Below, one piece after another: positions 1 to 8,625 of a stretch of 64,000 nucleotides of DNA; the first letter of the stretch is position 1; each line of letters begins with the position of its first letter. The notes under the pieces were generated by a model. The model ran no database searches, was not told where the DNA came from, and saw only the letters and a program-made list of their open reading frames with translations. The position numbers were made by a program, and so were the translations under genes. This stretch comes from an uncultured Polaribacter sp. (GTDB lineage Bacteria > Bacteroidota > Bacteroidia > Flavobacteriales > Flavobacteriaceae). The stretch lies in assembly GCF_947497695.1 (NCBI RefSeq), contig NZ_CANMHM010000002.1, positions 401,387 through 465,386 on the forward strand, in the 5' to 3' direction.

Positions 1-1413
1 ATCTAAATACCAAACTTGTGGAATACCAGGCATAAACATTTGTATAGCTCTTGCCAATAATAACTTTTGTTCATTTTCTCCTAAAGCACTAAAAAAAGTA
101 GCATTTACTTGATAATAAGATATTTTTTTACCTGATGGATCGTATAAGTTTTTTACTCTTCCTCCACGATTCATAATTGTATTCATAATAGATTCTATTT
201 GGCTATCTTCTAATAAACCTTTATTATAAGTACCATTTACTTCTTTTCCTTTTAAATCTAAAACAGGAATACCATCATGACAACCTAGCATATTTACAGT
301 CTTATAACCTTTGCTTATGATTTCATTTATCCACGTTAAAAGGGCTTTATTATTATTGGTTTCAAGTGTATGAATCATTAAACCTGGTAAGAAAAAATCA
401 TATATTTGATAGTTTTCTTTTGCAACTTCGTGGTGTAAGTTTAAACCATATTCTGCGTGAATTTCTGGCAATAGAATTAAATCATTTTTTTTTGCAATTT
501 GATTAATTCTTTCTAAATAATGCCAAGTACCAGGTTTGTTAAAAAAGTTGGTTTGTCCTATTTCTTTATGCAAATAAGCAAAGGCATCTAAACGTAAAAT
601 TTTACATCCAAAGCTTTTAACTTTAGCTAAAGTTTCTTCATAAAACTCCCAAACTAGTTCAGATTTTGCGTTGACATCCATCTGGCCTAAAAAAGAACTT
701 TTTCTATAGACTATTTTAAGAACTTCTTCTTTATACTGTGCTAATTCATTAAAACTAAAAGTTTTTAAATCTAAATTATTATCGATTGCAAAGTTTACTT
801 TTTCACAAATTAAAATGGCATTTTCTCTACTTAATCCTTTAATACGAATTAAATCATCTACTTTGATTTTATTATTTGTTATACTTTGATAAAAAGTATT
901 CCAATATGGTTTTTCAGAGCCATCAGGAAAAGGAACTTTTAAAATTGGAAGTCCTGATTTGCGCATAAATAACTTCTCTAAAAATTCTTTCTTTGGAATT
1001 AAGATGTTATCATCATTTCTAGTTCCATTGCCTTGCCAAAAAGTGTTCCAATTGATAAAGAAATCTTTGTACTTAGAATTTTCTCCGTTCTCTAATAGAT
1101 CTTTAAATTGAAGAGAATTTACTGATAAGTGATTCAGAACAATATCGAATTTCAACATAATGTTTAAATTCTCTAAAGCTTTTAAATCTTTTTTAGAAAC
1201 GAGCTCTTCATTCAAGTTGTAATCAATAATAGAAAACCCTCTATCTAAATCGCTATTAAAAAAAGTAGGCAACACATAAAATAAAGAAAAAACATCTTTA
1301 AATTCTGGTAATTGCAACATTTTAATAGTATCGCTTAATTTATGACCAATACTATCTGGATATGTATTTAGCATTACACCATTAGCAATAGTTTGTGATT
1401 TTTTCGGGCTCAT
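1..1413 (-). CDS. Sucrose phosphorylase-family glycoside hydrolase (GH13_18-like), 3' end off window
   Basis: My own translation from the ATG at 1411-1413 runs open to base 1, so the C-terminus is missing (about 470 residues visible). The GH13 landmarks are present: RLDAF with the nucleophile Asp, LLPEIHAEYG with the acid/base Glu, and a CHDGIPVLD segment that fits the third catalytic Asp. Members of this subfamily split sucrose, sucrose-6-phosphate or glucosylglycerate with phosphate to give glucose-1-phosphate. It has no signal peptide, so it should act in the cytoplasm. It lies 18 bp downstream of a PfkB sugar kinase and near a sugar MFS transporter, which favours sucrose or a fructoside as substrate. 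That substrate choice is an inference. Confidence 0.85.
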   Translation of the reverse strand, partial: MSPKKSQTIANGVMLNTYPDSIGHKLSDTIKMLQLPEFKDVFSLFYVLPTFFNSDLDRGFSIIDYNLNEELVSKKDLKALENLNIMLKFDIVLNHLSVNSLQFKDLLENGENSKYKDFFINWNTFWQGNGTRNDDNILIPKKEFLEKLFMRKSGLPILKVPFPDGSEKPYWNTFYQSITNNKIKVDDLIRIKGLSRENAILICEKVNFAIDNNLDLKTFSFNELAQYKEEVLKIVYRKSSFLGQMDVNAKSELVWEFYEETLAKVKSFGCKILRLDAFAYLHKEIGQTNFFNKPGTWHYLERINQIAKKNDLILLPEIHAEYGLNLHHEVAKENYQIYDFFLPGLMIHTLETNNNKALLTWINEIISKGYKTVNMLGCHDGIPVLDLKGKEVNGTYNKGLLEDSQIESIMNTIMNRGGRVKNLYDPSGKKISYYQVNATFFSALGENEQKLLLARAIQMFMPGIPQVWYLD

Positions 1414-1431
1414 AATATCTATAAGAATAGT

Positions 1432-2370
1432 TTATAAAAGTTTTGATAGAATATTGATATTGTCTGGTAATCTACCCACATTTTGAAGTTTTAATGCGGC
1501 TAATTTTAAAGCTATTTGCAAACATTCCTCAATTGGTTTTTCTTTAATAAAAGCAAATAAAAAACCAGACCAAAAAGCATCTCCTGCACCAGTTGTATCC
1601 ATTACTTCTTCTACTTTAATGGCAGGTAATTCAATTATTTTTTTGTCTATTTGAGATAGTTTTACACCTTTTTCTCCTAATGTTAAGCAAACGGTATCTG
1701 CCCCTAAATTATGAAAGAATGTAAAAATTTCTTGATGTGGTACTTCTTTTTCAAAAAGTCTTAACATATCATCTTCACTAATCTTGATTAGCGGATTAAA
1801 ACTGCAATAAGTTTTTATTACATTTAATGCCTCTTCTTGACTTTTCCACAGTTTTTTAGCATAGTTGATATCGATACTTAATTTACAACCTAAACCATAA
1901 GCTTCTTTTGCTTTGCTTAATATTGTTGTTTGAGCTGGACCTTTGCTTAAAGCAAAACAAGTGGTGTGAAATATTTTAGTTTTGTTTAATATTTCTGTAG
2001 ATATTTGATCTTCTGATATAAAAGAATCTGCCACTCTAAAAGGTATAAAATCTGGAGTTCCTTGAGATCTTGAAACAAAAATCACACTTGTTGGTTTATC
2101 TGCTAATTTCTTAACATTGTTAGTATTAACACCTACAGTATTTAATCTATCAAAAATATATTCCCCAAAACCATCATTACCCACTGTTGCCACCATCATA
2201 GAATTTAACCCTAATCTAGCAGCATTCATTGCTACATTTGTTGGAGAACCTCCTAAATACCTGTGATAATCTCTAGTATTGTTGATTAAGACATTAGATT
2301 GATGGCCAATGAAATCAATTAAGACTTCACCAACACAAATAATATCTATATTTTTATTGTTATTTTTCAA
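1432..2370 (-). CDS. PfkB-family carbohydrate kinase, probable fructokinase
   Basis: This 312-residue protein has the ribokinase/PfkB N-terminal signature (GGSPTNVAMNAARLG) and the C-terminal ATP/catalytic motif DTTGAGDAFWSGF, whose Asp is the catalytic base. The length is normal for the family. The start overlaps the 3' end of the upstream transporter by 11 bp, so translation is probably coupled. If the next gene releases fructose from sucrose, this kinase would trap it as fructose-6-phosphate. Fructose specificity rests on context; related kinases act on 2-keto-3-deoxygluconate or ribose. Confidence 0.85.
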   Translation of the reverse strand: MKNNNKNIDIICVGEVLIDFIGHQSNVLINNTRDYHRYLGGSPTNVAMNAARLGLNSMMVATVGNDGFGEYIFDRLNTVGVNTNNVKKLADKPTSVIFVSRSQGTPDFIPFRVADSFISEDQISTEILNKTKIFHTTCFALSKGPAQTTILSKAKEAYGLGCKLSIDINYAKKLWKSQEEALNVIKTYCSFNPLIKISEDDMLRLFEKEVPHQEIFTFFHNLGADTVCLTLGEKGVKLSQIDKKIIELPAIKVEEVMDTTGAGDAFWSGFLFAFIKEKPIEECLQIALKLAALKLQNVGRLPDNINILSKLL

Positions 2371-3667
2371 AACTTTCTTCTTTTTTACTTTTTATGAATA
2401 GCGTAAAAACGGCACTGATGACTAATAAAATTCCTGCAAAAGTGATGGCATTTCTAGGGTCGTTGTTCAAGAAATTTTTTAATACATAACCAAAAGATAG
2501 GGTTTGAATTATCATTGGAATTACAATCATCATATTAATAATACCCATATAAACCCCATATCTTTCTTTTGGGATATCTGAAACGACCATTAAATAAGGA
2601 ATACCCATCATACTTGCCCAACCAATACCAAAACCAGTTATGGCAAAGAATAGTAAGTTTTTGTTTTCTATATGTGGAAAAACTAAAAAACCAATAGCAG
2701 CTAAGATTAAACAAAAAGCGTGTACTTTTTTAGGGCTGTATTTTTTTGCAAAACCAACTAAGGCAAATGCAACCAAGAATGTTACTACATTGTACCATCC
2801 GTTTACTAAACCTGTCCAACTAACTGCTTCACTATACATTTCTTTATTTTCTGGAGTTGCATTCCAAACAGAAAGTGCTACACTTTTAGACGAATTTTGC
2901 CAATAACAAAACAATGCATACCATTGAAATAAATATACTAATGCCAATTGCCACATTACTTTTGGCATATCTTTTATGGCTGAAAAAATTTCAATTAGCG
3001 GTTCTAAAACACTTCTTTTTTCTTTTAATTTCTCTAATTCTTCTGGTATTGGAGGAATTTCTTTAATTTTATAATTACTCCACAAAACTGTACCAATAGA
3101 ACAAACTGCACCTAAAAAAAAGGAAGCATATACCCAAGTTGGTAAAGACCCTGTAGTACCTATAAAAATTAAAGGAAAAATAAATAATGATAAATTGGCT
3201 AATACTTGGCCTAAACCTGTAAAAAAGCTTTGCATTTGAAAGCCTAAAGGCTGTTGTTTCTCATCTAAATTATCTGCAATTAAAGCTCTATAAGGCTCCA
3301 TTGCTGTATTATTACCTACATCTAAAATCCAAAGTAAACCTGCAGCCATCCAAAGAGAACTACTATAAGGGAAAATAAATAAGGTTAAACTACATAAAAT
3401 TGCGCCGATTAAGAAATAAGGTTTACGCCTACCAAATTTTGGACTCCAAGTTTTATCGCTTAATGCTCCTATAATAGGTTGAACTAACAAACCAGTTACT
3501 GGGCCAGCAAGATGTAAAATCGGAATTTGATCTGGACTTGCTCCTAAAAAATCGTAAATAGGTGTAACTGCACTTTGTTGCAAACCAAAACTATATTGAA
3601 TTCCGAAGAAACCAACATTCATATTTAGAATTTGCCAAAAACTTAAAGTGGGCTTTTTAATTTTCAT
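2360..3667 (-). CDS. MFS sugar transporter (SLC45/SUT-like)
   Basis: A 435-residue polytopic membrane protein with about 12 hydrophobic segments. The loop after TM2 reads GALSDKTWSPKFGRRKPYF, the RxGRRxP-type motif of the sucrose/maltose (SLC45, plant SUT) branch of the major facilitator superfamily. It should import a disaccharide with a cation across the inner membrane. It overlaps the genes on both sides by 11 bp, a tight operon. The pairing with a sucrose-phosphorylase-family enzyme and a fructokinase supports sucrose or a related sugar. The exact substrate cannot be read from the sequence. Confidence 0.85.
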   Translation of the reverse strand: MKIKKPTLSFWQILNMNVGFFGIQYSFGLQQSAVTPIYDFLGASPDQIPILHLAGPVTGLLVQPIIGALSDKTWSPKFGRRKPYFLIGAILCSLTLFIFPYSSSLWMAAGLLWILDVGNNTAMEPYRALIADNLDEKQQPLGFQMQSFFTGLGQVLANLSLFIFPLIFIGTTGSLPTWVYASFFLGAVCSIGTVLWSNYKIKEIPPIPEELEKLKEKRSVLEPLIEIFSAIKDMPKVMWQLALVYLFQWYALFCYWQNSSKSVALSVWNATPENKEMYSEAVSWTGLVNGWYNVVTFLVAFALVGFAKKYSPKKVHAFCLILAAIGFLVFPHIENKNLLFFAITGFGIGWASMMGIPYLMVVSDIPKERYGVYMGIINMMIVIPMIIQTLSFGYVLKNFLNNDPRNAITFAGILLVISAVFTLFIKSKKEESFEK

Positions 3668-4022
3668 CTTTTTTCAATTTTTTATCAACTATTTTTAGAA
3701 ACTCTTTGAAATTGCCTTGATTTAAAAAAACATCTCCTTTATTGTCTATAACTGGTAAACTTAAAGTGTTAATAGAAATATGAGCTTTTTGCAATTTTAC
3801 TAACATTTCTTGTTCTTTCTCTTTATTCACATCTATATCGAAATACGTAAATTCAATTTTTTTTTCTTTCAAAAAAGCTTTTGTATCTATACAACTATGA
3901 CAACTATCACTTCCATACACTATTATTTTTTCTTTTTTTGATTGTTTAGTTTGATAAGTTGATTCTTGTGCATTGCAATAAAGTGTAGTTAAAAAAAGAG
4001 CTATAATTACAAGATATTTCAT
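3657..4022 (-). CDS. Exported glutaredoxin-like thiol protein
   Basis: A 121-residue protein with a signal peptide (hydrophobic core ending LYCNAQ) followed by a glutaredoxin/thioredoxin-type fold: beta strand IIVYGSD, then the CHSC active-site pair, and a later SLPVID with the family's cis-Pro. It is probably periplasmic or lipid-anchored. It is the first gene of the sugar operon, and its 3' end overlaps the MFS gene by 11 bp. A role in sugar uptake is not obvious; it may assist disulfide chemistry in envelope proteins. The family call is good, the role unknown. Confidence 0.7.
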   Translation of the reverse strand: MKYLVIIALFLTTLYCNAQESTYQTKQSKKEKIIVYGSDSCHSCIDTKAFLKEKKIEFTYFDIDVNKEKEQEMLVKLQKAHISINTLSLPVIDNKGDVFLNQGNFKEFLKIVDKKLKKDEN

Positions 4023-4128
4023 TTTACATTTTTTTTAAAAGAATAATAATTTTAGTTTTTTTTATTAAAAGAAGAGACTGTTTCGTCTTATTTTACATAC
4101 TTATTTTTAGAATTTAATTTTATAAAAA

Positions 4129-4153
4129 AAGCCAATGAAAATTTCATTGGCTT
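4129..4153 (-). terminator. Rho-independent terminator after the TonB receptor gene
   Basis: AAGCCAATGA and TCATTGGCTT form a perfect 10-bp stem with a 5-nt loop, followed on the minus strand by a run of seven T. It lies 40 bp beyond the receptor stop codon. It separates the receptor transcript from the downstream sugar operon. Confidence 0.85.
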
Positions 4154-4192
4154 CATTTCTAATTCAAATTAATAAAACCTAACCAACTTTGA

Positions 4193-6817
4193 CTAAAAAC
4201 TATATTGCAATGTCATTGTTGTAGAACGACCAGAAATTGTTCTTGCTGCTGCTAAACCACCAGCTATGTTTCCATTTCCTTCTACTTCAGTAACACCTAT
4301 GGTGTCAAATAAATTATTTGCATTTACACTTAAAGATAACCCTTTGGTTAAACTAACTCTTGCTACTGCATTTAAATAAGCATAACCTGGCATTACAAGG
4401 TCATTATCATCTTGAGCAAAAGATTTAGAGGTTCCTAATATTGTGATTCCTAAAAGGTGTTGCTTTTCTTTACCAAAAGAATATGTTGGAGCTAAATTAT
4501 ACACAAAATCTGCTTGCCTTCTTGGTTTATTTCCTTTATTATCTCCTCCATCAATTTCTGCTTTTGTGTATGTAACTGAACCATTAATGCCAAAATCTCC
4601 AAATCTGTATGCAGACTCAACTTCTAAACCTAAAGCTTTAAAAGGGTTTCCAACAGTTCTATTTAATTCATTACTAATTCCTTCTTCTGTATTACTTAAA
4701 AAACCTGTAACATTTAAAACACCATTATTTAATCTCTTTTTTAAACCAACTTCAAATTGAGAAATTTCATCAAATTGTACATCTCCTAAACCATCAGCTC
4801 CATAAGTATTTCTATCTGCAGCTCTACCAGAAGCACCTTTACTATATCTTCCAAAAAGTGCAGCTCCATCATTAATTTTATAGTTTACACCTGCAGAGTA
4901 AGAAACAAAATTATAATCGTCACTTATTGCCTGCCCAGGATTACCAGCTATCGTAGGTATAGTTTGCTCAAAAGGACTTATTGAACCATCACTATTGTAA
5001 TCGAAACCAATTAAATCTCCATTTGCATCTAAATTACTTAATTGTCCTGAGTTAATTGTTCCATTTACATTTACGTTTTCAAAACGAATACTACCATCAA
5101 AGTTTAATTTTTCAGAAATTTCTGCATCTACGCCTACATAAGGAGAATTTACATTGTGTACTGTATTGTATTTTCTTTGACAACAGTTACCCCAAACAGG
5201 TTGACCAAAAGAGTATGCACCTCCTTGTGAAAACCCATCAAAAACACCTAATCTAGCTTTACCATCACCTACTACTTCAGAAATTGCAGAACTCCATTGC
5301 CATCCTATTTTAGTGTTCTGTGTTGCAGAAAACATACCCACAGTTACACCTATATTATCATTAATTGCTTTTGACACTTTTATATCACTAAAAAAGTTGC
5401 TTAAATCTTCGATAGTTACATCAAAATATCTTAAGTCTTGAGCTAATCCGTTTGCAGGATTAAATGGTGTACCATCTTCGTAAGTTAAAGTGCCTGTTGC
5501 TCCTGAAGCATCTCTTGTTAAAGCTTCTATTTCCGCTACTGTACCAACATTTGCTGTAAATGGAGCATTCCATTGACCAGAATTGTTAGAGTATCTTGCT
5601 TTACCATTCACTTTCCAATCATCACCAAGGTCAAAAGAAAATTCTGCACCAACTGAAGCACTTACAGGGTTGTTACCACTTCTCATATCATTTTGTGTAG
5701 GATTACCATCATAAACACTATATGTATTTTGGATATTTATAGAATGTGGAGTATCGCTTGTAATATCAAAACCTGGTAAATTTCCAAAAGTAGGATCTGC
5801 ATTTGTACCTGTTAAACTTACTGGCATTGGCATATACATTACAGAATTATCATTTAAATATTTAAAATAAGTGCGTACATACCCATTTTTAAATTCTTTA
5901 GTTAGGTTAGCTTTTACTTGACCACCTTTATTTCCTTGGTAACCTATATTTCTTGGTCCTTCTCCAACTCTCATAAAGCCACCAATATGATAATATAAAC
6001 CTTCACCTAAAGGTGTTCCGTATTCAAAATCAAGTCTACTGTTTTGAAAATCTAAACCATAAGTTGCACCAATAGTCCCACCTTCTATTCTACCTGTTTT
6101 ACTTATCATATTAATAATACCTGCAGGGCCATTTGAAGTTTGTGTAGCTGCTGAACCACCTCTAATTGCTTCTACTCTACCAATATTAGAATCTATACGT
6201 AAAAAGTTATCTGCATTACCAAAAGAAGTATCTCCAAACAACATTATAGGAAGACCATCTTCTTGCAATTGTAAATATCTAGACCCACCTGAAGAAACTG
6301 GCACTCCACGAACGTTAAAGTTTGCATTACCTTCTCCACCAGAAGATTCTGAACGAATACCTGGAATATTTCTAAATAGTTCTCCTGAAGACCTAGGTGA
6401 TGCTTGTTCTATTTGTTTAATACCAACAGTAGAAATAGAAATACTTGACTCTATTTTTGACTTTGGATTTACAACACCTGTTACAACAATTTCATCTAAA
6501 GATTGTGTGTTTTCTTTAATTATGACATCTAATTTTAAATCACCACTTACTGTAATTTCTTTTTTAAAACTATCATAACCAATATAAGAAGCTATAATTG
6601 TATAAGTACCATTGGCAACATTTTTAATTTCAAAGTTACCATCAAAATCTGTAGTTGATCCTTTAGAGTTTTCTTTAAGTAAAACACTTGCTCCAGGAAT
6701 TAAATTTCCACTTTGATCTTTTACAGTTCCTGAAATTGTTGACTGTGCAACAAATGCTGTAGTTGATAGTAATAGTACTATCAACATTGTAAATCTAATT
6801 TGTAATTGTTTTTTCAT
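4193..6817 (-). CDS. TonB-dependent outer-membrane receptor
   Basis: An 874-residue protein. It has a signal peptide, then a carboxypeptidase-regulatory-like (CarboxypepD_reg) domain at about 25-110 (SGTVKDQSGNLIPGASVLL), a plug domain starting with LDEIVVTG, and a 22-strand barrel ending in the typical aromatic C-terminus (LQYSF). It imports a ligand across the outer membrane with TonB energy. It is shorter than typical SusC (about 1,000) and no SusD lipoprotein gene lies beside it, so it is a stand-alone receptor. The twin LacI-type operators upstream link it to the divergent regulator and the sugar operon. Confidence 0.9.
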   Translation of the reverse strand: MKKQLQIRFTMLIVLLLSTTAFVAQSTISGTVKDQSGNLIPGASVLLKENSKGSTTDFDGNFEIKNVANGTYTIIASYIGYDSFKKEITVSGDLKLDVIIKENTQSLDEIVVTGVVNPKSKIESSISISTVGIKQIEQASPRSSGELFRNIPGIRSESSGGEGNANFNVRGVPVSSGGSRYLQLQEDGLPIMLFGDTSFGNADNFLRIDSNIGRVEAIRGGSAATQTSNGPAGIINMISKTGRIEGGTIGATYGLDFQNSRLDFEYGTPLGEGLYYHIGGFMRVGEGPRNIGYQGNKGGQVKANLTKEFKNGYVRTYFKYLNDNSVMYMPMPVSLTGTNADPTFGNLPGFDITSDTPHSINIQNTYSVYDGNPTQNDMRSGNNPVSASVGAEFSFDLGDDWKVNGKARYSNNSGQWNAPFTANVGTVAEIEALTRDASGATGTLTYEDGTPFNPANGLAQDLRYFDVTIEDLSNFFSDIKVSKAINDNIGVTVGMFSATQNTKIGWQWSSAISEVVGDGKARLGVFDGFSQGGAYSFGQPVWGNCCQRKYNTVHNVNSPYVGVDAEISEKLNFDGSIRFENVNVNGTINSGQLSNLDANGDLIGFDYNSDGSISPFEQTIPTIAGNPGQAISDDYNFVSYSAGVNYKINDGAALFGRYSKGASGRAADRNTYGADGLGDVQFDEISQFEVGLKKRLNNGVLNVTGFLSNTEEGISNELNRTVGNPFKALGLEVESAYRFGDFGINGSVTYTKAEIDGGDNKGNKPRRQADFVYNLAPTYSFGKEKQHLLGITILGTSKSFAQDDNDLVMPGYAYLNAVARVSLTKGLSLSVNANNLFDTIGVTEVEGNGNIAGGLAAARTISGRSTTMTLQYSF

Positions 6818-6857
6818 TGTAATTATGAATTTAAGAAAAAGTTAATTAATTTTTTAT

Positions 6858-6865
6858 CAAAAGTA
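6858..6865 (-). promoter_or_regulatory. Putative -7 box for the TonB receptor gene
   Basis: On the minus strand the sequence TACTTTTG matches the Bacteroidetes -7 consensus TAnnTTTG, about 40 bp upstream of the receptor ATG. The LacI-type operators at 6901-6934 lie upstream of it. No clear -33 TTG is seen. Confidence 0.5.
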
Positions 6866-6900
6866 TATTTATACATCTTTAAATTATTAAATAAATAAAT

Positions 6901-6934
6901 CGAAAACGTTTTCGATTTACCGAAAACGTTTTCG
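6901..6934. promoter_or_regulatory. Tandem LacI-family operators
   Basis: Two identical perfect palindromes, CGAAAACGTTTTCG, at 6901-6914 and 6921-6934. They are 20 bp apart centre to centre, about two helical turns, so both present the same face of the DNA. The central CG and symmetric form are typical of LacI/PurR/CcpA-type operators. They lie between the TonB receptor and the divergent lacI-type gene. The site proximal to the regulator would overlap its own promoter region. Confidence 0.9.
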
Positions 6935-6997
6935 AGTCAGATAATTTAGTATATTTACAAGGTAAAATAACAAACAATAATTTTAAAATAAAATATT

Positions 6998-8023
6998 TTG
7001 GTAACTCTAAAACATATAGCAGAGGAATTAGGCATTTCTATTACTACAGTTTCTAAAGCTTTAAAAGAATATCCTGATGTTAGTAAAAAAACAAGAAAAC
7101 TTGTTAGAGAAACTGCGGCTATGCTTAATTATAAACCTAATACTTTTGCTGTAAATTTAAGAACGAAAGAATCTAAAACTATAGGTTTAATTATTCCAGA
7201 AATAGTACATCATTTTTTTTCAAGTGTTGTTAAAGGCATTGTTTCCCAAGCAGAAAAAAAAGGGTATTTAGTCATAACACTGCAATCTAATGAATCTTAT
7301 GAATTAGAAAAAAAACAATTAAACTTATTAGCAAATAAAAGGGTTGATGGAATCTTAATTTCTTTAGCAAATGGTACAGCAGATTACAAACATTTAAAAG
7401 AAATTATAGAAGATGATACACCTCTAGTAATGTTTGATAAAATTGCAAAAATCATAAAGTGCTCTAAAGTTATTGTTGATGATAGAAAAGCTGCCTACAA
7501 AGCTACACAGCATTTAATAGACATTGGTTGTAAAAGAATTGCTCATTTTAGAGGACCATTATTGCCCCAAAATTCAATTGATCGTTTTTTAGGCTACAAA
7601 CAAGCTCTTACAGATAACAATATTTTATACGACTCGTCTTTGGTTTATCTTTTAAATGACATGAGTTTTGAGGAGGGTAAATTATATGCTAAAGAACTAT
7701 TAAAAAACCACAAAGATGTTGATGGTATTTTTATCAATACAGATTTGGTTGCAATTGGTGCAATTGCCGAGTTTAATAACCAAGGAATTAAAGTACCTGA
7801 ACAAATTAATGTAATTGGTTTTAGTAATTGGTTTATGGCTTCTGTAATATCACCATCATTGACAACAATAAACCAACCTGGTTTTGAAATGGGAAAAAAA
7901 GCATTTAAGTTATTATATAAAGAAATAAGATATAAAAAAGAAAAAAGACCTTTTAATTATAAAGAAATTGTTTTAGAAACAGATTTAATAACAAGGGAAT
8001 CAACTAAACCTTTACCATTCTAA
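6998..8023 (+). CDS. LacI-family transcriptional regulator
   Basis: A 341-residue protein with an N-terminal LacI helix-turn-helix (LKHIAEELGISITTVSKAL, then a hinge helix region near 50-60) and a periplasmic-binding-protein-like sensor domain. The start is the TTG at 6998, directly before VTLKHIAEEL; no in-frame ATG precedes the HTH. It is divergent from the TonB receptor, with two palindromic operators between them, so it most likely controls the receptor, the sugar operon and itself. The effector is probably the imported sugar or a breakdown product. Confidence 0.92.
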   Translation: MVTLKHIAEELGISITTVSKALKEYPDVSKKTRKLVRETAAMLNYKPNTFAVNLRTKESKTIGLIIPEIVHHFFSSVVKGIVSQAEKKGYLVITLQSNESYELEKKQLNLLANKRVDGILISLANGTADYKHLKEIIEDDTPLVMFDKIAKIIKCSKVIVDDRKAAYKATQHLIDIGCKRIAHFRGPLLPQNSIDRFLGYKQALTDNNILYDSSLVYLLNDMSFEEGKLYAKELLKNHKDVDGIFINTDLVAIGAIAEFNNQGIKVPEQINVIGFSNWFMASVISPSLTTINQPGFEMGKKAFKLLYKEIRYKKEKRPFNYKEIVLETDLITRESTKPLPF

Positions 8024-8105
8024 TAAAATATTTTTAAATTAAAAGTTCTAAGTAATTAAACAAAGAACTCTAATACCTTATACTTTTTCACTTTAAAACT
8101 ATTTT

Positions 8106-8118
8106 GCAGAGAGGAAGG
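8106..8118. repeat. Distal attachment site (direct repeat of tRNA-Ser 3' end)
   Basis: GCAGAGAGGAAGG here is identical to 39023-39035, the acceptor-stem end of tRNA-Ser, in the same orientation. It lies 82 bp past the lacI stop codon and marks the far border of the island. The match stops abruptly on the island side. Confidence 0.85.
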
Positions 8119-8177
8119 AACTAACACAATTCTCATAAACCCTCTGTTCATCTATGATTCCAAATATATGAATTTTT

Positions 8178-8187
8178 ACTGACACCT
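8178..8187 (-). promoter_or_regulatory. Candidate integrase arm-type site (left end)
   Basis: ACTGACACCT is the reverse complement of AGGTGTCAGT, which occurs twice near the integrase at the other end (38787-38797 and 38878-38888). It lies 60 bp inside the left att repeat. The role as an integrase-binding arm site is an inference from this placement. Confidence 0.5.
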
Positions 8188-8204
8188 AATTAGTCCCTTA
8201 AAAT

Positions 8205-8402
8205 TTAATCTCTAATATACTTATTTACTATATCTAACTGAATTCCAGAGTATTCAGAAAATTCATCTATAGTTATAAATTGATGAGGTTCTTTATCCAA
8301 AAAACTTTTTATATCATTTAAAAGCTTTCGCCCATAACGTTCACTGCGCCCTGTAATGCGCTGAATGTCCTTTGGGTATATGCAAGCTCTTTTTTGATTC
8401 AT
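8205..8402 (-). CDS. Small HTH-like protein of unknown role
   Basis: A 65-residue protein. The segment YPKDIQRITGRSERYGRKLL looks like a helix-turn-helix (helix, RITGRS turn, recognition helix), followed by an acidic second half. I do not recognise a named family with certainty. It is divergent from the four-gene cluster starting at 8626, with a structured 220-bp region between them, and could regulate that cluster. It lies just inside the left island border. Confidence 0.6.
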   Translation of the reverse strand: MNQKRACIYPKDIQRITGRSERYGRKLLNDIKSFLDKEPHQFITIDEFSEYSGIQLDIVNKYIRD

Positions 8403-8470
8403 AATACACTATCTATGCTTTATCCATACTTAAGCCATATTCTATAATTATATGATGATGGTAATAATGC

Positions 8471-8518
8471 GTTGTTAAAATGTTGACAACACGTTAGTGT
8501 TATCAATATTTTAATGAC
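8471..8518 (+). ncRNA. Long imperfect hairpin in the leader of the 8626 gene cluster
   Basis: Arms 8471-8492 and 8497-8518 pair over 22 positions around a GTTA loop. Eighteen are Watson-Crick pairs. Three of the four mismatches become G-U pairs in plus-strand RNA, and one is C-A. No T tract follows, so it is not a normal terminator. It ends about 107 bp before the ATG at 8626 and may be an mRNA leader structure or protein-binding hairpin. Confidence 0.5.
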
Positions 8519-8625
8519 GTTTATGGTGTTATCGGAAAGAACACCCAAAAACGGAATTTGATTTTTTATTGACTGCCATAAAGTTACGTGATTTGAAATA
8601 TTAATCATAAAAAAAAGTAAAAATT

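Noticed and set aside
4193..6817. SusC of a SusC/SusD pair
   Set aside because: No SusD-like lipoprotein gene is adjacent and the receptor is short; called a stand-alone TonB receptor.
8420..8608. 62-residue minus-strand ORF between the HTH gene and the 8626 cluster
   Set aside because: It covers the hairpin at 8471-8518 and lacks coding character; the region is better read as a regulatory interval.
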